Assembly: GCA_028023455.1 (NCBI GenBank)
Contig: JAQFVV010006309.1
Coordinates: forward strand, 454,511 to 518,510
Reading direction: 5' to 3'
Source of the DNA: Epiperipatus broadwayi
Lineage: Eukaryota > Onychophora > Udeonychophora > Euonychophora > Peripatidae
DNA length: 64,000 nt
In this document: positions 12,416 to 22,799 of the stretch, one piece after another
Layout: the number at the start of each line of letters is the position of its first letter
How positions within the stretch are numbered: the stretch's first letter is position 1
The notes under the pieces: generated by a model
Database searches by the model: none
What the model was told of the DNA's origin: nothing
The model's input: the letters and a program-made list of their open reading frames with translations, nothing else
Translations under genes and position numbers: made by a program

Positions 12416-13642
12416 GGTAAAGGTTTATTATAGTGGCCCCAATATGTTGGCCATCTATTGTTTAAAATTATAACTAAATTGTTGGAAAATCTTATGTATA
12501 TGATACTATATTACAATTACATTAAAATTTAATCAAATGTAAAAGATAATAAAAAAAACATTTACCTTTTTAAAGAATTTGAATGTTGGATTAATTACAC
12601 AATATTAATTAAAAGAATTAGTTTTAATTTATTTGAAAGTTAAGAATTTAAACTATCTACAACTTAAAAATTTAAACTATCTACATTTATAGCATGTTCC
12701 AGAAAAAGACACCCTCTCTGTTCAACAGTTCGAATTACACACACACGTGTAGAGTTTTATAGTTGGGAAAATTGGCTGACACATGTTTAGTTCCAGATGA
12801 TGAAATTTTGAATGTTGCTGCTATTCTGGTAGAAGAATGGAATCTGCATTAGTTATGGAATGCCATCCAAACTCCGGAATTGGCCATCAAATGACTTGCA
12901 TGAAGACTCCTTCTGAAGGACTATGCCTTATGCCAACAGTGCAGTGTTCATTGTTTGCTGGTGATGTATTCTACAGGATGTAATGTATTATTTCCATCAC
13001 AAATACCATAGGGGGACTATACAAAGAGGTCATTGGGTCTTTGGTGGTATAGAAAGAGTATCAAGAAAGTGCTTATTGACAGAAGTTCCAGACAGGATGG
13101 CTGATACACTGGAGGGCCTAACACAGCAGTACATTTTACCAGGTGTGCACATTATTTCAGATGGCTGGGCTGTGTACAATAATATCAGCAGTTTCAACAA
13201 TGATGTGTATATGCATTCAGTTGTCATCCATCAGAACAACTTCATGCATCCTGAAGACTAAGGCATACTCACCCAGAATATTGAAAATATGTGGATGAGA
13301 GCAAAGAGTAAGCTGAAATTCCAATCTGGTACCAGCAGAGCTTTGTTTTAATCTTACCTGCATGAATTTGCCTTCCGGATTAGACACAACAATACCACTT
13401 TTTTCTCCAACTTCCTAATATGCATAGGACACAATTATGCTTAAAAAGGTAAATGTTTTTTTATTATCTTTTACATTTCAATAAATTTTCATGTAATACA
13501 GTAGTATATCCATGATATACATTGATTAAATTTTAATGTAATTGTAATATAGTAGCATATACGTAAGATTTTCAAATAATTTAGTTATAATTTTAAACAA
13601 TAGAGGGCCAACATATTGGGGCTGCTATAGTAAACCTTTACC
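12416..13642 (+). mobile_element. Merlin (IS1016/IS1595-like) DNA transposon, 1,227 bp, degenerate
   Basis: The left end at 12416 (GGTAAAGGTTTATTATAG) and the right end at 13642 (CTATAGTAAACCTTTACC) are long inverted repeats. The left arm runs to about 12574 and the right arm starts at 13441; the right arm is longer because of a partial internal duplication of about 40 bp. Flanking copies of AAAAATTT at 12408-12415 and 13643-13650 give an 8-bp target-site duplication, as expected for Merlin elements. The interior holds a broken transposase related to the bacterial ISXO2/IS1595 group. The element sits inside the hAT 3' region, so it inserted later. Confidence 0.88.
12855..13444 (+). pseudogene. 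Merlin transposase (ISXO2-like DDE domain), broken
   Basis: The transposase cuts and pastes the element by a DDE-type reaction at its TIRs. A fragment at about 12855-12970 reads like the N-terminal zinc-ribbon part (GHQMTCMKTPSEGLC). In a different frame, 12983-13444 gives the catalytic domain: KYHRG, then HWVFGGIER, a second-acidic-residue motif ISDGWAVYNN, HPED, and TQNIENMWMRAK with the final Glu. Stops lie at 13259-13261 and 13349-13351, and the natural C-terminus is at 13442-13444 where the right TIR begins. Most of the sequence between zinc ribbon and catalytic domain is missing, and the first catalytic Asp cannot be placed with confidence. The open part at 12983-13261 is only 92 codons. 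Nonfunctional. Confidence 0.88.
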
Positions 13643-13650
13643 AAAAATTT
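13643..13650. repeat. Merlin 8-bp target-site duplication, right
   Basis: AAAAATTT, identical to 12408-12415. Confidence 0.8.
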
Positions 13651-13689
13651 TATTCGGCCCATTGATGAAAAAGGTTGCCCTCCTCTCAT

Positions 13690-14130
13690 CTAGAAACTAG
13701 TCTAAGGATCTGTTTACCATCACCATCTGGTTTTCACACGTTATTTGTTTATTCATGTGTACATGGATATTGCAGAAATAGGGTGATGGAATTAAAATTA
13801 TTTTATTTTACTACTAATGATTATTAAAGTAATATAAACAGTAGTTTTTTTAGTTTTTAATATTGAGATCTTTAATAGACTGTCACATATAATTATAAAT
13901 AACTGAGTCATTGTGCTAATGTGAATAAAACCATAAATCCAGGTTGCCAGTCAAATATCAATCACCTGAAGTATAAACTTAATCTTTCATTTTAATATCA
14001 TCAAATTTGTTTAAAAAATATTTTAAATTTGAGAGATGATTTTAATAGAACATTATATATATATAGTGAAAATTGATTTTATGTTATTTACGACTGATAT
14101 GTTTAGAAAGTGTTTTAATAAAAGCATTGG
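13690..14130. other. No gene recognised
   Basis: AT-rich sequence between the hAT end and a tRNA-related SINE. No motif is seen. Confidence 0.5.
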
Positions 14131-14133
14131 TGG

Positions 14134-14224
14134 TAGAGAGGTCAGTGACAGCTACTTTTCAGGCAATTGTCCCGGTTAGCGGGTTCGCTTCCCGGCTGAT
14201 GCTATGACACATGAGAAAAAAAAG
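14134..14224 (+). mobile_element. Short tRNA-Gly-like SINE (S2), copy A
   Basis: Contains GAGAGGTCAGTGACAGCTA, then a tRNA T-arm with box B (GGGTTCGCTTCCC) at 14180-14193, then GGCTGATGCTATGACA and an A-rich tail. It shares this layout with 46566-46663 (GAGAGGTCATCACC, CGTCCCGGCCGATGCTATGACATA). The 3' part resembles the T-arm and acceptor end of tRNA-Gly. It does not fold as a full tRNA, so I call it a tRNA-derived SINE or a processed tRNA pseudogene. Confidence 0.6.
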
Positions 14225-14410
14225 ATTTTAATTAAAAAACAGTTGCTTATCAGTTTAATTAATAATTCTGTTTTAACTATAAATAAAATAAATTATAATT
14301 GGAGATTGTGTATCTGTTTGTTATAAATTATTAGTGATAAATTCTAGAGAATAAAAGTTAATTTTAAAAAGTTTTTTTTTCTTCGTCAAGTTTGAAAGAA
14401 CCAACTATAC

Positions 14411-14510
14411 TATTTCTGTAGTGTAATTTTAACATCGTCACTTTCACGCAAGGTTAAGGGACTGATTCCTTTCCGCTTTTAACATTGTTAAAATTACACT
14501 ACCGAAATAT
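14411..14510. repeat. Small inverted repeat (MITE-like)
   Basis: TTTCTGTAGTGTAATTTTAACA on the left pairs with TGTTAAAATTACACTACCGAAA on the right, with about 50 bp between. No coding capacity. Confidence 0.65.
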
Positions 14511-14658
14511 TACTCATTAAATGAATAATCTCTAGTTTAATGAATTTACTAGTAAAAATTATTTACGAACTATAAACTGATATAGATGAATTTATTTTTT
14601 CAATACATATTTTGTATTAATAATAATAATTTATATTTGAGAAATTCTTTAACACAAT

Positions 14659-15053
14659 TTTTCTAGCTCACTTTTAATCAATATTAAGTGATTGTGATTA
14701 TTTTGTGTCTATTCTTTAATTAAATATATTAAGCAAGAATTAACTTGTAATTCTAGACAGAATTGCAAAATATCAAAAAAACATGTTTCTAACTGATCTT
14801 ATTCCAGTTAGAGACATTAATTTGCACTGTATCCTTTTAGTGGCCTTGTGTTTTATTTTTCTAGCTCACTTTTAATCAATATTAAGTGATTATGATTATT
14901 TTGTGTTTATTTTTTAATTAAATATATTAAGCAAGAATTAACTAGTAATTCTAGACAGAATTGCAAAATATCAAAAAACATGTTTCTAACTGATCTTATT
15001 CCAGTTAGAGACATTAATTTGCACTGTATCCTTTTAGTGGCCTTGTGTTTTTA
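14659..15053 (+). repeat. Tandem duplication of a 198-bp unit
   Basis: Unit TTCTAGCTCACTTTTAATCA... starts at 14659 and again at 14857-14859. The copies differ at only a few positions, so the duplication is young relative to the surrounding repeats. No known element is recognised in the unit. Confidence 0.9.
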
Positions 15054-15059
15054 TCATTG

Positions 15060-15885
15060 CCATACCCATACTAATGATAATTTCTCTCCCCATCATAAGC
15101 AAAAATACACTAGTATAACAATTATTAAGTAGAAAGCAGATAGTAATGGACAGGCATCTTAAATGGGAGATAAAATTCACCTCTTTACTATATAAATTTA
15201 GTTTAAAAAAATATTTTATTGGGGGTTATGATAATATATAGTGATTTTAAATCCTAATAATTTTTTGCTACACATGATTTTGTTAATGTTGCATCATATC
15301 TAAATATTGATTAAGGATAAGATGAAGAAGGTTACAGTCTGAAGGAATTCATCATTATCAGTGTCATGTAAAGTAGGGTTAGCTATGACAGCAAAAATGG
15401 GTGCTTGAGAATGGATTCTTCATCATCAGTTTTGTGAGTAGTGCTTTGTTACTTTTTCAAAAATTTTAAATATATCAGCACACATATGAATAATAGTTTT
15501 CCTTATTTCTTTGTATGGCTCTCTTCATCAAGAAAAAACAACTTCAGCCATTCTTTAGGTCTTTTTTTGTAGAAATACAGATATGTTGAGAGCCATGAGC
15601 TCAAACAGTTTTTTTTTCATTCTTAGCCTTTTTGGTTCAACGTGTTTTTGCATGTTTGGTTTATATGGAAATCCTTTTATGAATCATTTGGACATTCAGA
15701 AAAAAAACATAAAAAAAATAGATTTTGAAGTGTTTGTCTGAAGGTTTGGGCCATAGCATATTATTTGTAAATATATATTGGACTATTTCTATAATCTAGA
15801 GTTAATTGTTAAATTTCTTTAGAAAAATCAAAACTGTACTTAAAATTTTCAAAGATATTCAAGTGTTTGTAATAGCACACAAATT
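15060..15885. other. No gene recognised
   Basis: Slightly less AT-rich than its neighbours. Minus-strand frames around 15360-15760 give short coding-like fragments with many stops but no motif I can name; they may belong to the repeat that ends near 16300. Confidence 0.4.
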
Positions 15886-15889
15886 ACTA

Positions 15890-16045
15890 TAGAACAGAAT
15901 GTTTCAAATTATATTAGTCTTCTTGTTCTTCATGTGTTGCTGGATAGACTAATGACTGTACTAATATAGGAATTAAAGCTAGAACCTTTAGATTTGTAAA
16001 TATTGAATTTAAGTTGACAGTCTAATCAGCTAGAATATTCTGATA
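15890..16045 (-). mobile_element. tRNA-derived SINE (S1) copy, minus strand
   Basis: Read on the minus strand, TAGCTGATTAGACTG (box A position) is followed by AGGTTCTAGCTTTAATTCC (box B-like) and then TATTAGTACAGTCATTAGTC. The same order occurs at 16834-17085. Confidence 0.6.
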
Positions 16046-16134
16046 AAAACAAGAGTCGGTAGAATTTTGAAATATTTTTTTATGAAAATCCTTCTGACTT
16101 CTTCATTATTTGCTTAAGGACAAGGTTACTGAAC

Positions 16135-16320
16135 ATTATAAATTGTCACACTAAATTGGCTTATGGGTTATTTGCCACTATCATGTTAGCAGCTTCTTTA
16201 AATTTTCTTCCTTTTGCCTTTTCTTCTTGGTCCAATATTCTTGTAATTGCTCTCACAATCTGAACTTCAAAGTCAGCAATGAGCTGGCAGTGTGCTTTCT
16301 GATTTTATGAAAATGATTCT
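16135..16320 (-). pseudogene. PLE-like GIY-YIG C-terminal scrap
   Basis: The minus strand reads ...ITRILDQEEKAKGRKF then KEAANMIVANNP and a stop. The pattern ILD-x-E-x(n)-RKxKEA is the tail of GIY-YIG endonuclease domains in Penelope-like elements, where the Glu of KEA is the conserved metal-binding residue. A second copy of the same sequence is at 55245-55380 (minus). The upstream GIY and YIG motifs are not present, so the assignment rests on this short tail and on recurrence. A LINE origin is possible. Confidence 0.45.
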
Positions 16321-16833
16321 GGCTTTCACCTTAAGGAGTCTTAATTGCACCTCATTTCAAATGTGATTTTTTTAGCTCCACATTATATTATTTTAATAAA
16401 CTTAAAACTAGGAGGAATTTTTTCTTTACCCTCAAAAACATAGATGTCATCAAACTTTGAAAAATAAGTACATAAAGTATTGATTGTTGTTATTAAATGT
16501 TTTTAAAATATATATAAAAGATTGAAAAAGAAATGGGAAAATAAGAAGCAAAGCAAAATAAATAAAAAAAATATTAAAGAAATAAATAACACATATTTTG
16601 AAAGTATGGGAAAATGTAAAATGAATCCTCAGAAGAAATTTGAAAGTATAAAGGACAAGATTTAAAAGAGAAAATTTAGTGTTTGCAGTTTTGTAACCTT
16701 GAAAGACACAGTGTGTGCACAAATCATAATATTTGGGAACCACTCATTAAATTTGCTCTTTAAAAATGTAGAAATCAAAAAGGCTCTCATAGATAAGTAT
16801 ACAAAATTTATAATATTTCCTTTGACAAAAAAA

Positions 16834-17085
16834 TGTAGTTGGTTAGAGTATTATCTTAGATTGTCTAAAAGTTCTAGGTTTGATTCCCATGCTAGTACAG
16901 TCATTGGTCTGTCTTGCAACATCTAAAGAACATAAGTGACTAATATCATTAGAAACTTTGTGTTATTTACTAACCTATGTGTTATACCAACATTTGAATA
17001 TTTTTGAAGAGTGTAAATAAAGTTTGAATTTTTCTAACGATATTTAACAACTAATTCTAGATGATGGAAGTAATCCAATAAATAA
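16834..17085 (+). mobile_element. tRNA-derived SINE (S1), most complete copy
   Basis: The head has a box A-like TAGTTGGTTAGAGTA and, about 32 bp later, a box B GGTTTGATTCCC, the two internal RNA polymerase III promoter elements of a tRNA. The body continues with ATGCTAGTACAGTCATTGGTCTG and ends near TAAATAAAGTTTGAATTTTTC ... CTAGATGATGGAAGTAATCCAA. Related copies lie at 15890-16045 (-), 51003-51211 (+) and 55743-55935 (+), and tail-only fragments at about 19055-19120, 20780-20900 and 21385-21465. Confidence 0.7.
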
Positions 17086-17099
17086 TTAAAAAATAGATT

Positions 17100-17835
17100 A
17101 AACATAGTTTAAAAGTAATTAATTGTATACTTTTTATTTATTAATCAATTTAAATAAATTTATTAAATCTACTTTAAAATAGTTAAATTATAATTGAAAG
17201 TGCGAAACAAAGTCTATTTGAGAACTTTATTCTTGAAAAATCAAAAACTTCGAGCCAGACTGTTATTTCTAATATTTTAAATGAAGTCATCTGTTTGGTA
17301 GTTATTATTAGAGTGGAAGATTCCATTCATCTTATTTGCATATCTTTCAATTTTTATGGAAATTCCATTTAACCTTTATTTGATTGAGCTACATGAATGA
17401 ATCTATAGGAATGTCAATAAGTTTCAGTACAAGACTTTAGTGGCACTACATTTCTTGTCACATCAAATATTGTTATGAATCAATGCAGTATAATAATAAT
17501 GAAATATACTTATAATAAAATACAAATTATCTGTATCTGAATTACAGATGTTTTTAGAAACTTGGGAATAATAGTCTAAGTTAGTATAAATTAGATCATT
17601 TGTATTTTTGCAACATAAACAAATATATTACATTGCAGTTTTGTTAAATTTAATATAACTTGTCTTAGAAGATCTCTCAGTTGTTGATTGTTTGTTTGTT
17701 TGTGACTCCATATTTTTATGTTTGATATTTCTGTAGTATCTTTTTGATAAAAAAATATCATCACTTATTAATACAATATTAAACTACTAAACATCACATG
17801 ATAATCATTCTTTATGCTTACACAAGCTGTTTACA
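17100..17835. other. No gene recognised
   Basis: AT-rich sequence between a SINE and a MITE; no motif is seen on either strand. Confidence 0.5.
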
Positions 17836-17837
17836 CA

Positions 17838-18013
17838 GAGGCTAAACTCTCCATATAGTAGGCTCCTAACTGATAAAAGCCACAAGCTAGAAAGTAATCT
17901 GGGAATATTGGATGAGTAGGTACTAGATAGGGATTTTATGCACAAACTTTCCCACATCCATTAAATTACCCAGGCTTGCATTGAGTGGCACTACTATATG
18001 GAGAGTTTAGCTT
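17838..18013. mobile_element. MITE with ~21-bp terminal inverted repeats
   Basis: AGGCTAAACTCTCCATATAGTA at 17839-17860 is inverted at 17992-18012 (TACTATATGGAGAGTTTAGCT). The interior has no coding capacity. The right end (TTGCATTGAGTGGCACTACTATATGGAGAG) recurs at about 55185-55225, and the left end is echoed near 58068-58100, so this is a dispersed family. Confidence 0.75.
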
Positions 18014-19370
18014 ATATGCATTAATACAATATTTGTGATTAATTTTTTCTTTATAATTACTTATTAGCATCCATTATTGAAATTTTATTTAATTATACAC
18101 ATTTTCCCTTAAACAACAAATTTCCTTATTGTAGTCAACAGACAGAGAACTATTATGATCTTATTGCAAAATTAATCCGTTCAGATATGGCAGTAATCTA
18201 AATTATTGTTAAAAACCATTTGGAATATCACATGCAAACCATCTTTGAAATCAAAGGGCTTTCTCAGCTGCAAAAGTTTTTGATGATGCATATTATGATT
18301 TATATCTGAAGGCATTGAAGCATTTGACTAAGAAAGTTCAGGAAAAACTGAATGTATTATATCAGTTGTCATTCTCAAATCATGTACTTATTGGATTAAT
18401 GCTTATATTTGGGATGTCTGGTCCCAAATGTTTATTAATATTTATGTAGATTATTTTTTTGTTTATGTAAATGTGTGGATTTTTAGAAAAATTGTTTTTC
18501 TATGCATGTGTAATAGCCATTTAGGTTAATAATTTTGTATTAGAGCTTTTAATCTTTGATAGTTTTGTACAGAAATTTTTTTATATATAGTTTGTTAATG
18601 TCTTTAATGGAATATTTGAAAAATAATAAATACTCAAAAATGATAATATATTTATAACCATTAGAAACCAATCAACACTTAAATAATCCCAATATAGATA
18701 ATAATCCACAATCTTAAACTGTTGTCAAGGCAATCTCCTTTTATTAAAGATGAACCATTTTTATTTATAGTCCAATATTTTTATTTACAAACCAACCTAG
18801 CATTAGGTTAATTGTAATAGCTAAGCATTTGTATACACCTGGGTCTCGTTTTATGTGGATTATTTTAATGCAATTTTGAAGTTATGCGATTCATGTTTCT
18901 TTTTAATATCTTTCATATTTCACTATATTTATTAGATATCAAGAAATTTAAGTTATTAATAACTTATTTTGACTTGAAATACGTTTTTTTTTCTTTCAAA
19001 AATATAACATTATACAGTATATTTAAGTGCCAAATTTGTAATTACATGTTGGACTAATTTCATCATCTAGTTATGATCGTTAAATGTTTTTAGAGTAATT
19101 CAGACTTTATTTAAACTTTTCAAATACATTCATTTATTAATGGCATACAGGTTAGCACCATAATGTTCTAGTGATATTATGTTCTTTTTCAGGTTAAGTT
19201 GGCCTGATCAGTAGTGGTACTAGTTTGGGAATTAAAAACTGGAAACTTTAGGTTTGGAGTTACTAACTTTAAATTACACCATAATAAATTAGTCTGTTCT
19301 GTCAAAGGCAACAACCAATAAAAATGTGTCTTTAATCATGTTTTCAAAAATGTGTGGTGATATGGAAGTT
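18014..19370. other. No gene recognised; one SINE tail fragment
   Basis: Low-complexity AT-rich DNA. At about 19055-19120 an inverted S1 tail (ATTTCATCATCTAG ... TTTATTTAAACTTT) is visible. Nothing else is identified. Confidence 0.45.
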
Positions 19371-19374
19371 ATTT

Positions 19375-19915
19375 AATACATTTACACGACCCTCAATTAT
19401 CCATACTATCTCATACTGTTGACACACTTGATCACACACATATTGAAAAAATAAATAATCACCAATATATGTATTTCATGCTAAACCAGCACTTGTCAAT
19501 TGGTCCAGATTATCATTACACATATATACAATCAATGCTCAGCTTATATTAAGATAGCCAATCTTCATACTTTAATGGACAGGCTTTAATCCACTCCACC
19601 CCTGATGATGGAACACTCAAAGTCCTCATTGGTGCCAACCTTCTCATCCTACCCATGTTGACCATAAGTCACTCTGACCTCTCATCTACAGGACATAATC
19701 CATTTACATCCATATACGAGGGATGGGCAGACCTTACAGCACTATATTTTTAATATATAAATTTTTTCTGATCAAGTGTGTCAGCAGTATAAGATAGCGT
19801 GGATAGTTGAGGGTTGTATGAAAGTCTGAGTTCAAACCCCCTATATATTACATATTGGAGTGCAGGTATGAAAAAGCCTGTATTGTAGAAAAACATATAC
19901 ACCTTTACCCCACTT
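19375..19915. mobile_element. F1 family element with long terminal inverted repeats
   Basis: The left part (CGACCCTCAATTATCCATACTATCTC ... ACACTTGATCACACAC) is inverted at 19765-19835 (TGATCAAGTGTGTCAGCAGTATAAGATAG...GTTGAGGGTTG). The unique middle reads ATTTCATGCTAAACCAGCAC, then a GGTCCAGATTA block, then AAGATAGCCAATCTTCATAC and ACAGGCT. Beyond the right arm, GTCTGAGTTCAAACCCCC resembles a tRNA box B. No transposase is encoded. The same middle recurs at 21.6-22.7, 27.9, 38.8, 39.2, 53.3, 53.8 and 61.4 kb. Confidence 0.75.
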
Positions 19916-19919
19916 AGAG

Positions 19920-20755
19920 ATGGTAATTGGTCCTCCAAAACTCATTGTTAAGCAAGAATATTGTATATAGAATACGTATTTATAATGAGGTCTATGGGAA
20001 AAAAATTGGTTGGTTCCAGTAGACGTAAAAGATCCACATTGATTTCCAAGCTCAAAGATTTTCTTGATGTTTTCATGGCAATGATGACTAAATAGGTATC
20101 TAAAAAGGAAAGTTTTATATCATTAGAAAAAAAAAGCATATTTTCACTGTTTAAAAAGTACTGTACAGCAAAAAGAAAGAGAAAGTGAAATTAAATTTGA
20201 AGAGTTTTTATATTCTTCTGCAGAAGTTGTTCATCAAAAGTAATGAAAAAAAAATCCATACTGAAGTGCATTTTTTAAAAATTTGTATTAAAGTACATAT
20301 TACTGTACATTTATGTTTATTACTTATGTGAAATTATTCAAATTAAAAAACAATGTTTAATTATAAATTATTTAATTGAACATAAAGACTTATTACTATA
20401 CTCCAGAGTAACAAAAGGCTTAATGCATATGTAAATTAGTCAACTTTAGAAAAAAAAAATCAACTTATTTTAAAAGAAAAAAAATCTAACTGTTCTATTT
20501 TTCTAAAGTATATGCTAAGTTTATTTTGCTTACTGTATATTTTTAGTAATGTAATAGTACCCCCCCCCCCGTTTGTGTAGAAAGATTATTAATTAACACT
20601 TATTTTAAATGCAATCTGTTTTTCTTTTTAAACTTTTTTCTAATTAGACATTTTCATTTTAAAATGTTTTTCTTTTGATTTGAAACCACTTGGGTGTATG
20701 TAATTAAGGAACACACACACACAATTTAATATTAGTATTTAGTGTTTTCCTGAAA
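19920..20755. other. No gene recognised
   Basis: AT-rich, with a C10 run at about 20561-20570. Nothing is recognised. Confidence 0.5.
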
Positions 20756-20779
20756 GTTTGTGATAATGGTATTTTAGTT

Positions 20780-20905
20780 GTACTGATTTCATCATCTAAT
20801 ATATGTGTTGAATGTCTAGAAAAATTAAACTTTATTTAAATAATCCAAGTACTGTACATTATATTTAAATAAAGTTTAATTTTTCTAAAGATATTCAATA
20901 CATAT
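20780..20905. repeat. Inverted repeat of S1 SINE tails
   Basis: TAGAAAAATTAAACTTTATTTAAAT is followed about 20 bp later by its inverted partner ATTTAAATAAAGTTTAATTTTTCTA. Both match the 3' tail of the S1 SINE, so this is two tails meeting tail to tail. Confidence 0.65.
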
Positions 20906-20909
20906 GTAT

Positions 20910-21590
20910 ACAGTATTATAGATTCAGTAATTATATATATTTTAAGTTTATACGTTCTATATGTTCTATATTCAAAATACTGAATGCAGCACTAACATTG
21001 TGTTTTATAAATAAAATATTGTATGTGCTATACAATTACAGCAAAGTCATTACCTATATACATACTACAGTAATGTACTTTTGCTTTTGGGTAAAATAAA
21101 TTTAAAATACCTATTCTCTGATGTCATCAGTGACGCAAAATTCAAGATGGTTTCCCAAAAAAATTTAAAAAAAATTTTTTCCGATCATTACAGTGAATAA
21201 TCGATTGTAAATCGAAGTAGTGGGTACAAATTGATGATGATCGCTATTGTGAAATATTGCTAAGCGAGGTAAAGGTGTATATTAATGCATTTATAAAAAT
21301 GTTATATATTTATTTATTAAAATCTTCCTGATTTATCCTTTTTTTTAAAAAAAAAAAGATTAATAAATGATTTTTAAAGATTATAGACTATTCACAAAGT
21401 TTAAATAAAGTGTTAATTTTCCTAAATATATTTAATAATTAAAACTAGATGATGGAGATAGTCCAGAATATAATTACAAGTTCAATACCATCACCTCAAA
21501 CATTTAGATAAACATTAAATACCTAATGTTAATTATTTTCTTAATTAAAAAATTTACTTCTTTTAAAATCTGTAGTTCTTCACACTTTCA
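20910..21590. other. No gene; one S1 tail fragment
   Basis: Holds a plus-strand S1 tail fragment at about 21385-21465 (AAGTTTAAATAAAGTG ... CTAGATGATGGAGATAGTCCA). A slightly GC-richer patch at 21120-21270 has no recognised motif. Confidence 0.45.
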
Positions 21591-21597
21591 ATTACTA

Positions 21598-22708
21598 ATA
21601 CCCACGACCCACCACTCTCCACACTATCTCATAACACTGATACACTTGAACACATATATGTTGAAAAGATAAATAATCACCAATATAAGCATTTCATGCT
21701 AAACCAGCAATCATCAGTTGGTCCAGACTACCATCTCTAAGACATATATGCTATATATAAGTGCTCAGATATATATATATATTAAGATAGCCAATCCTCA
21801 TACTTTAATGGACAGGCTTCAATCCATTCCACACTCCAACTCTTCAACCATCTATCCAATTGAAAATCTGATGATGGAACACTCAAAGGCCACCCTGAGG
21901 CCGAGATTCTTGCCACACCCATGTTGGCCTAAGGTCAGTCTAATCCCTCATGTACAGGACAATCCATTCAATACATATAGAAGGGATGGACAGACATCTC
22001 TACTATGTAATAACTGAAACACACAGGCTTAGTATATACCTGTGTTTATATATGTAATATATAGGGTATATGAGCACAGACTTTCACATGACCCACCACT
22101 CTCCACACTATCTCATAACACTGATACACTTGAACACATATATTAGTGATTATTTATATTTTTCAACATATATGTGTTCAAGTGTATCAGTGTTATGAGA
22201 TAGTGTGGAGGGTGGTGGGTCGTGTGAAAGTGTGTGCTCATATACCCTATATATTACATATATAAACACAGGTATATAATAAGCCTGTGTGTTTCAGTTA
22301 TTACATAATAGAGATGTCTGCCCATCCCTTCTATATGTATTGAATGGATTATGTCCTGTACATGAGGGGTCAGATTGACCTGAGGTCAACATGAGTGTGA
22401 CAAGAATCTCAGCCTCAGGGTGGCTTTTGAACGATCCATCATCAGATTTTCAATTGGATGGACGGTTGAAGAGTTGGAGTGTGGAATGGATTGAAGCCTG
22501 CCCATTAAAGTATAAGGATTGGCTATCTTAATATATATCTGAGCACTTATAGCATATATGTGTAGAGATGGTAATCTGGACCAACTGATGATTGCTAGTT
22601 TAGCATGAAATACGTACATTGGTGATTATTTATCTTTTCAACATATATGTGTTCAAGTGTATCAGAGTTATGAGATAGTGTGGAGAGTGGTGGGTTGTGT
22701 GAAAGTCT
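21598..22708. repeat. ~1.1-kb palindrome made of two F1 elements head to head
   Basis: Sequence from about 21600 to 22143 is repeated in inverse from about 22166 to 22708, centred near 22153. Each arm holds the full F1 order: CGACCCACCACTCTCCACAC, GATACACTTGAACACATATAT, the CAGTTGGTCCAGACTACC block, GATAGCCAATCCTCATAC, GGCTTCAATCCATTCCACAC, GAAAATCTGATGATGGA, and the CTGAAACACACAGGCTTA terminus near the centre. Arms are highly similar with scattered differences, so they were probably made by one event or by recent homogenisation. Several short reading frames here are only translations of the repeat. Confidence 0.85.
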
Positions 22709-22790
22709 GTGCTCATATACCCTATATATTACATATATAAACACAGGTATATAATAAGCCTGTGTGTTTCAGTAATTATTAATTACATAT
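22709..22790. repeat. F1 terminal sequence
   Basis: GTGTGAAAGTCTGTGCTCATATACCC through AAGCCTGTGTGTTTCAGTAA repeats the F1 outer end also seen at 22015-22080 and 22215-22300. Confidence 0.7.
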
Positions 22791-22799
22791 ATATATTTT

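Larger units (their letters stand above)
12281..13688 (+). mobile_element. hAT-type element 3' terminal region, interrupted by Merlin
   Basis: Joining the flanks of the Merlin insertion gives a segment with two CGACCCG/CGGCCC-like boxes followed by AAAAAGGTTGCCCTCCTCT at about 13670-13688. This resembles the noncoding 3' end of animal hAT elements, whose terminal inverted repeats commonly read like CAG-GGGTGGGCAACC in the other orientation. The element body between the BED finger and this end is missing apart from the insertion. I could not find the matching 5' terminal repeat upstream of 12059, so the outer boundary is uncertain. Confidence 0.5.

Noticed and set aside
16450-16743. 97-codon hydrophobic minus-strand frame
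   Set aside because: Composition is that of AT-rich noncoding DNA (Phe/Ile/Tyr/Leu runs); no homology pattern or transcription signal.
21718-22619. Reading frames of 77-99 codons in the F1 palindrome
   Set aside because: The same protein-like text appears on both arms because the DNA is inverted-repeated; it is not conserved in other F1 copies.
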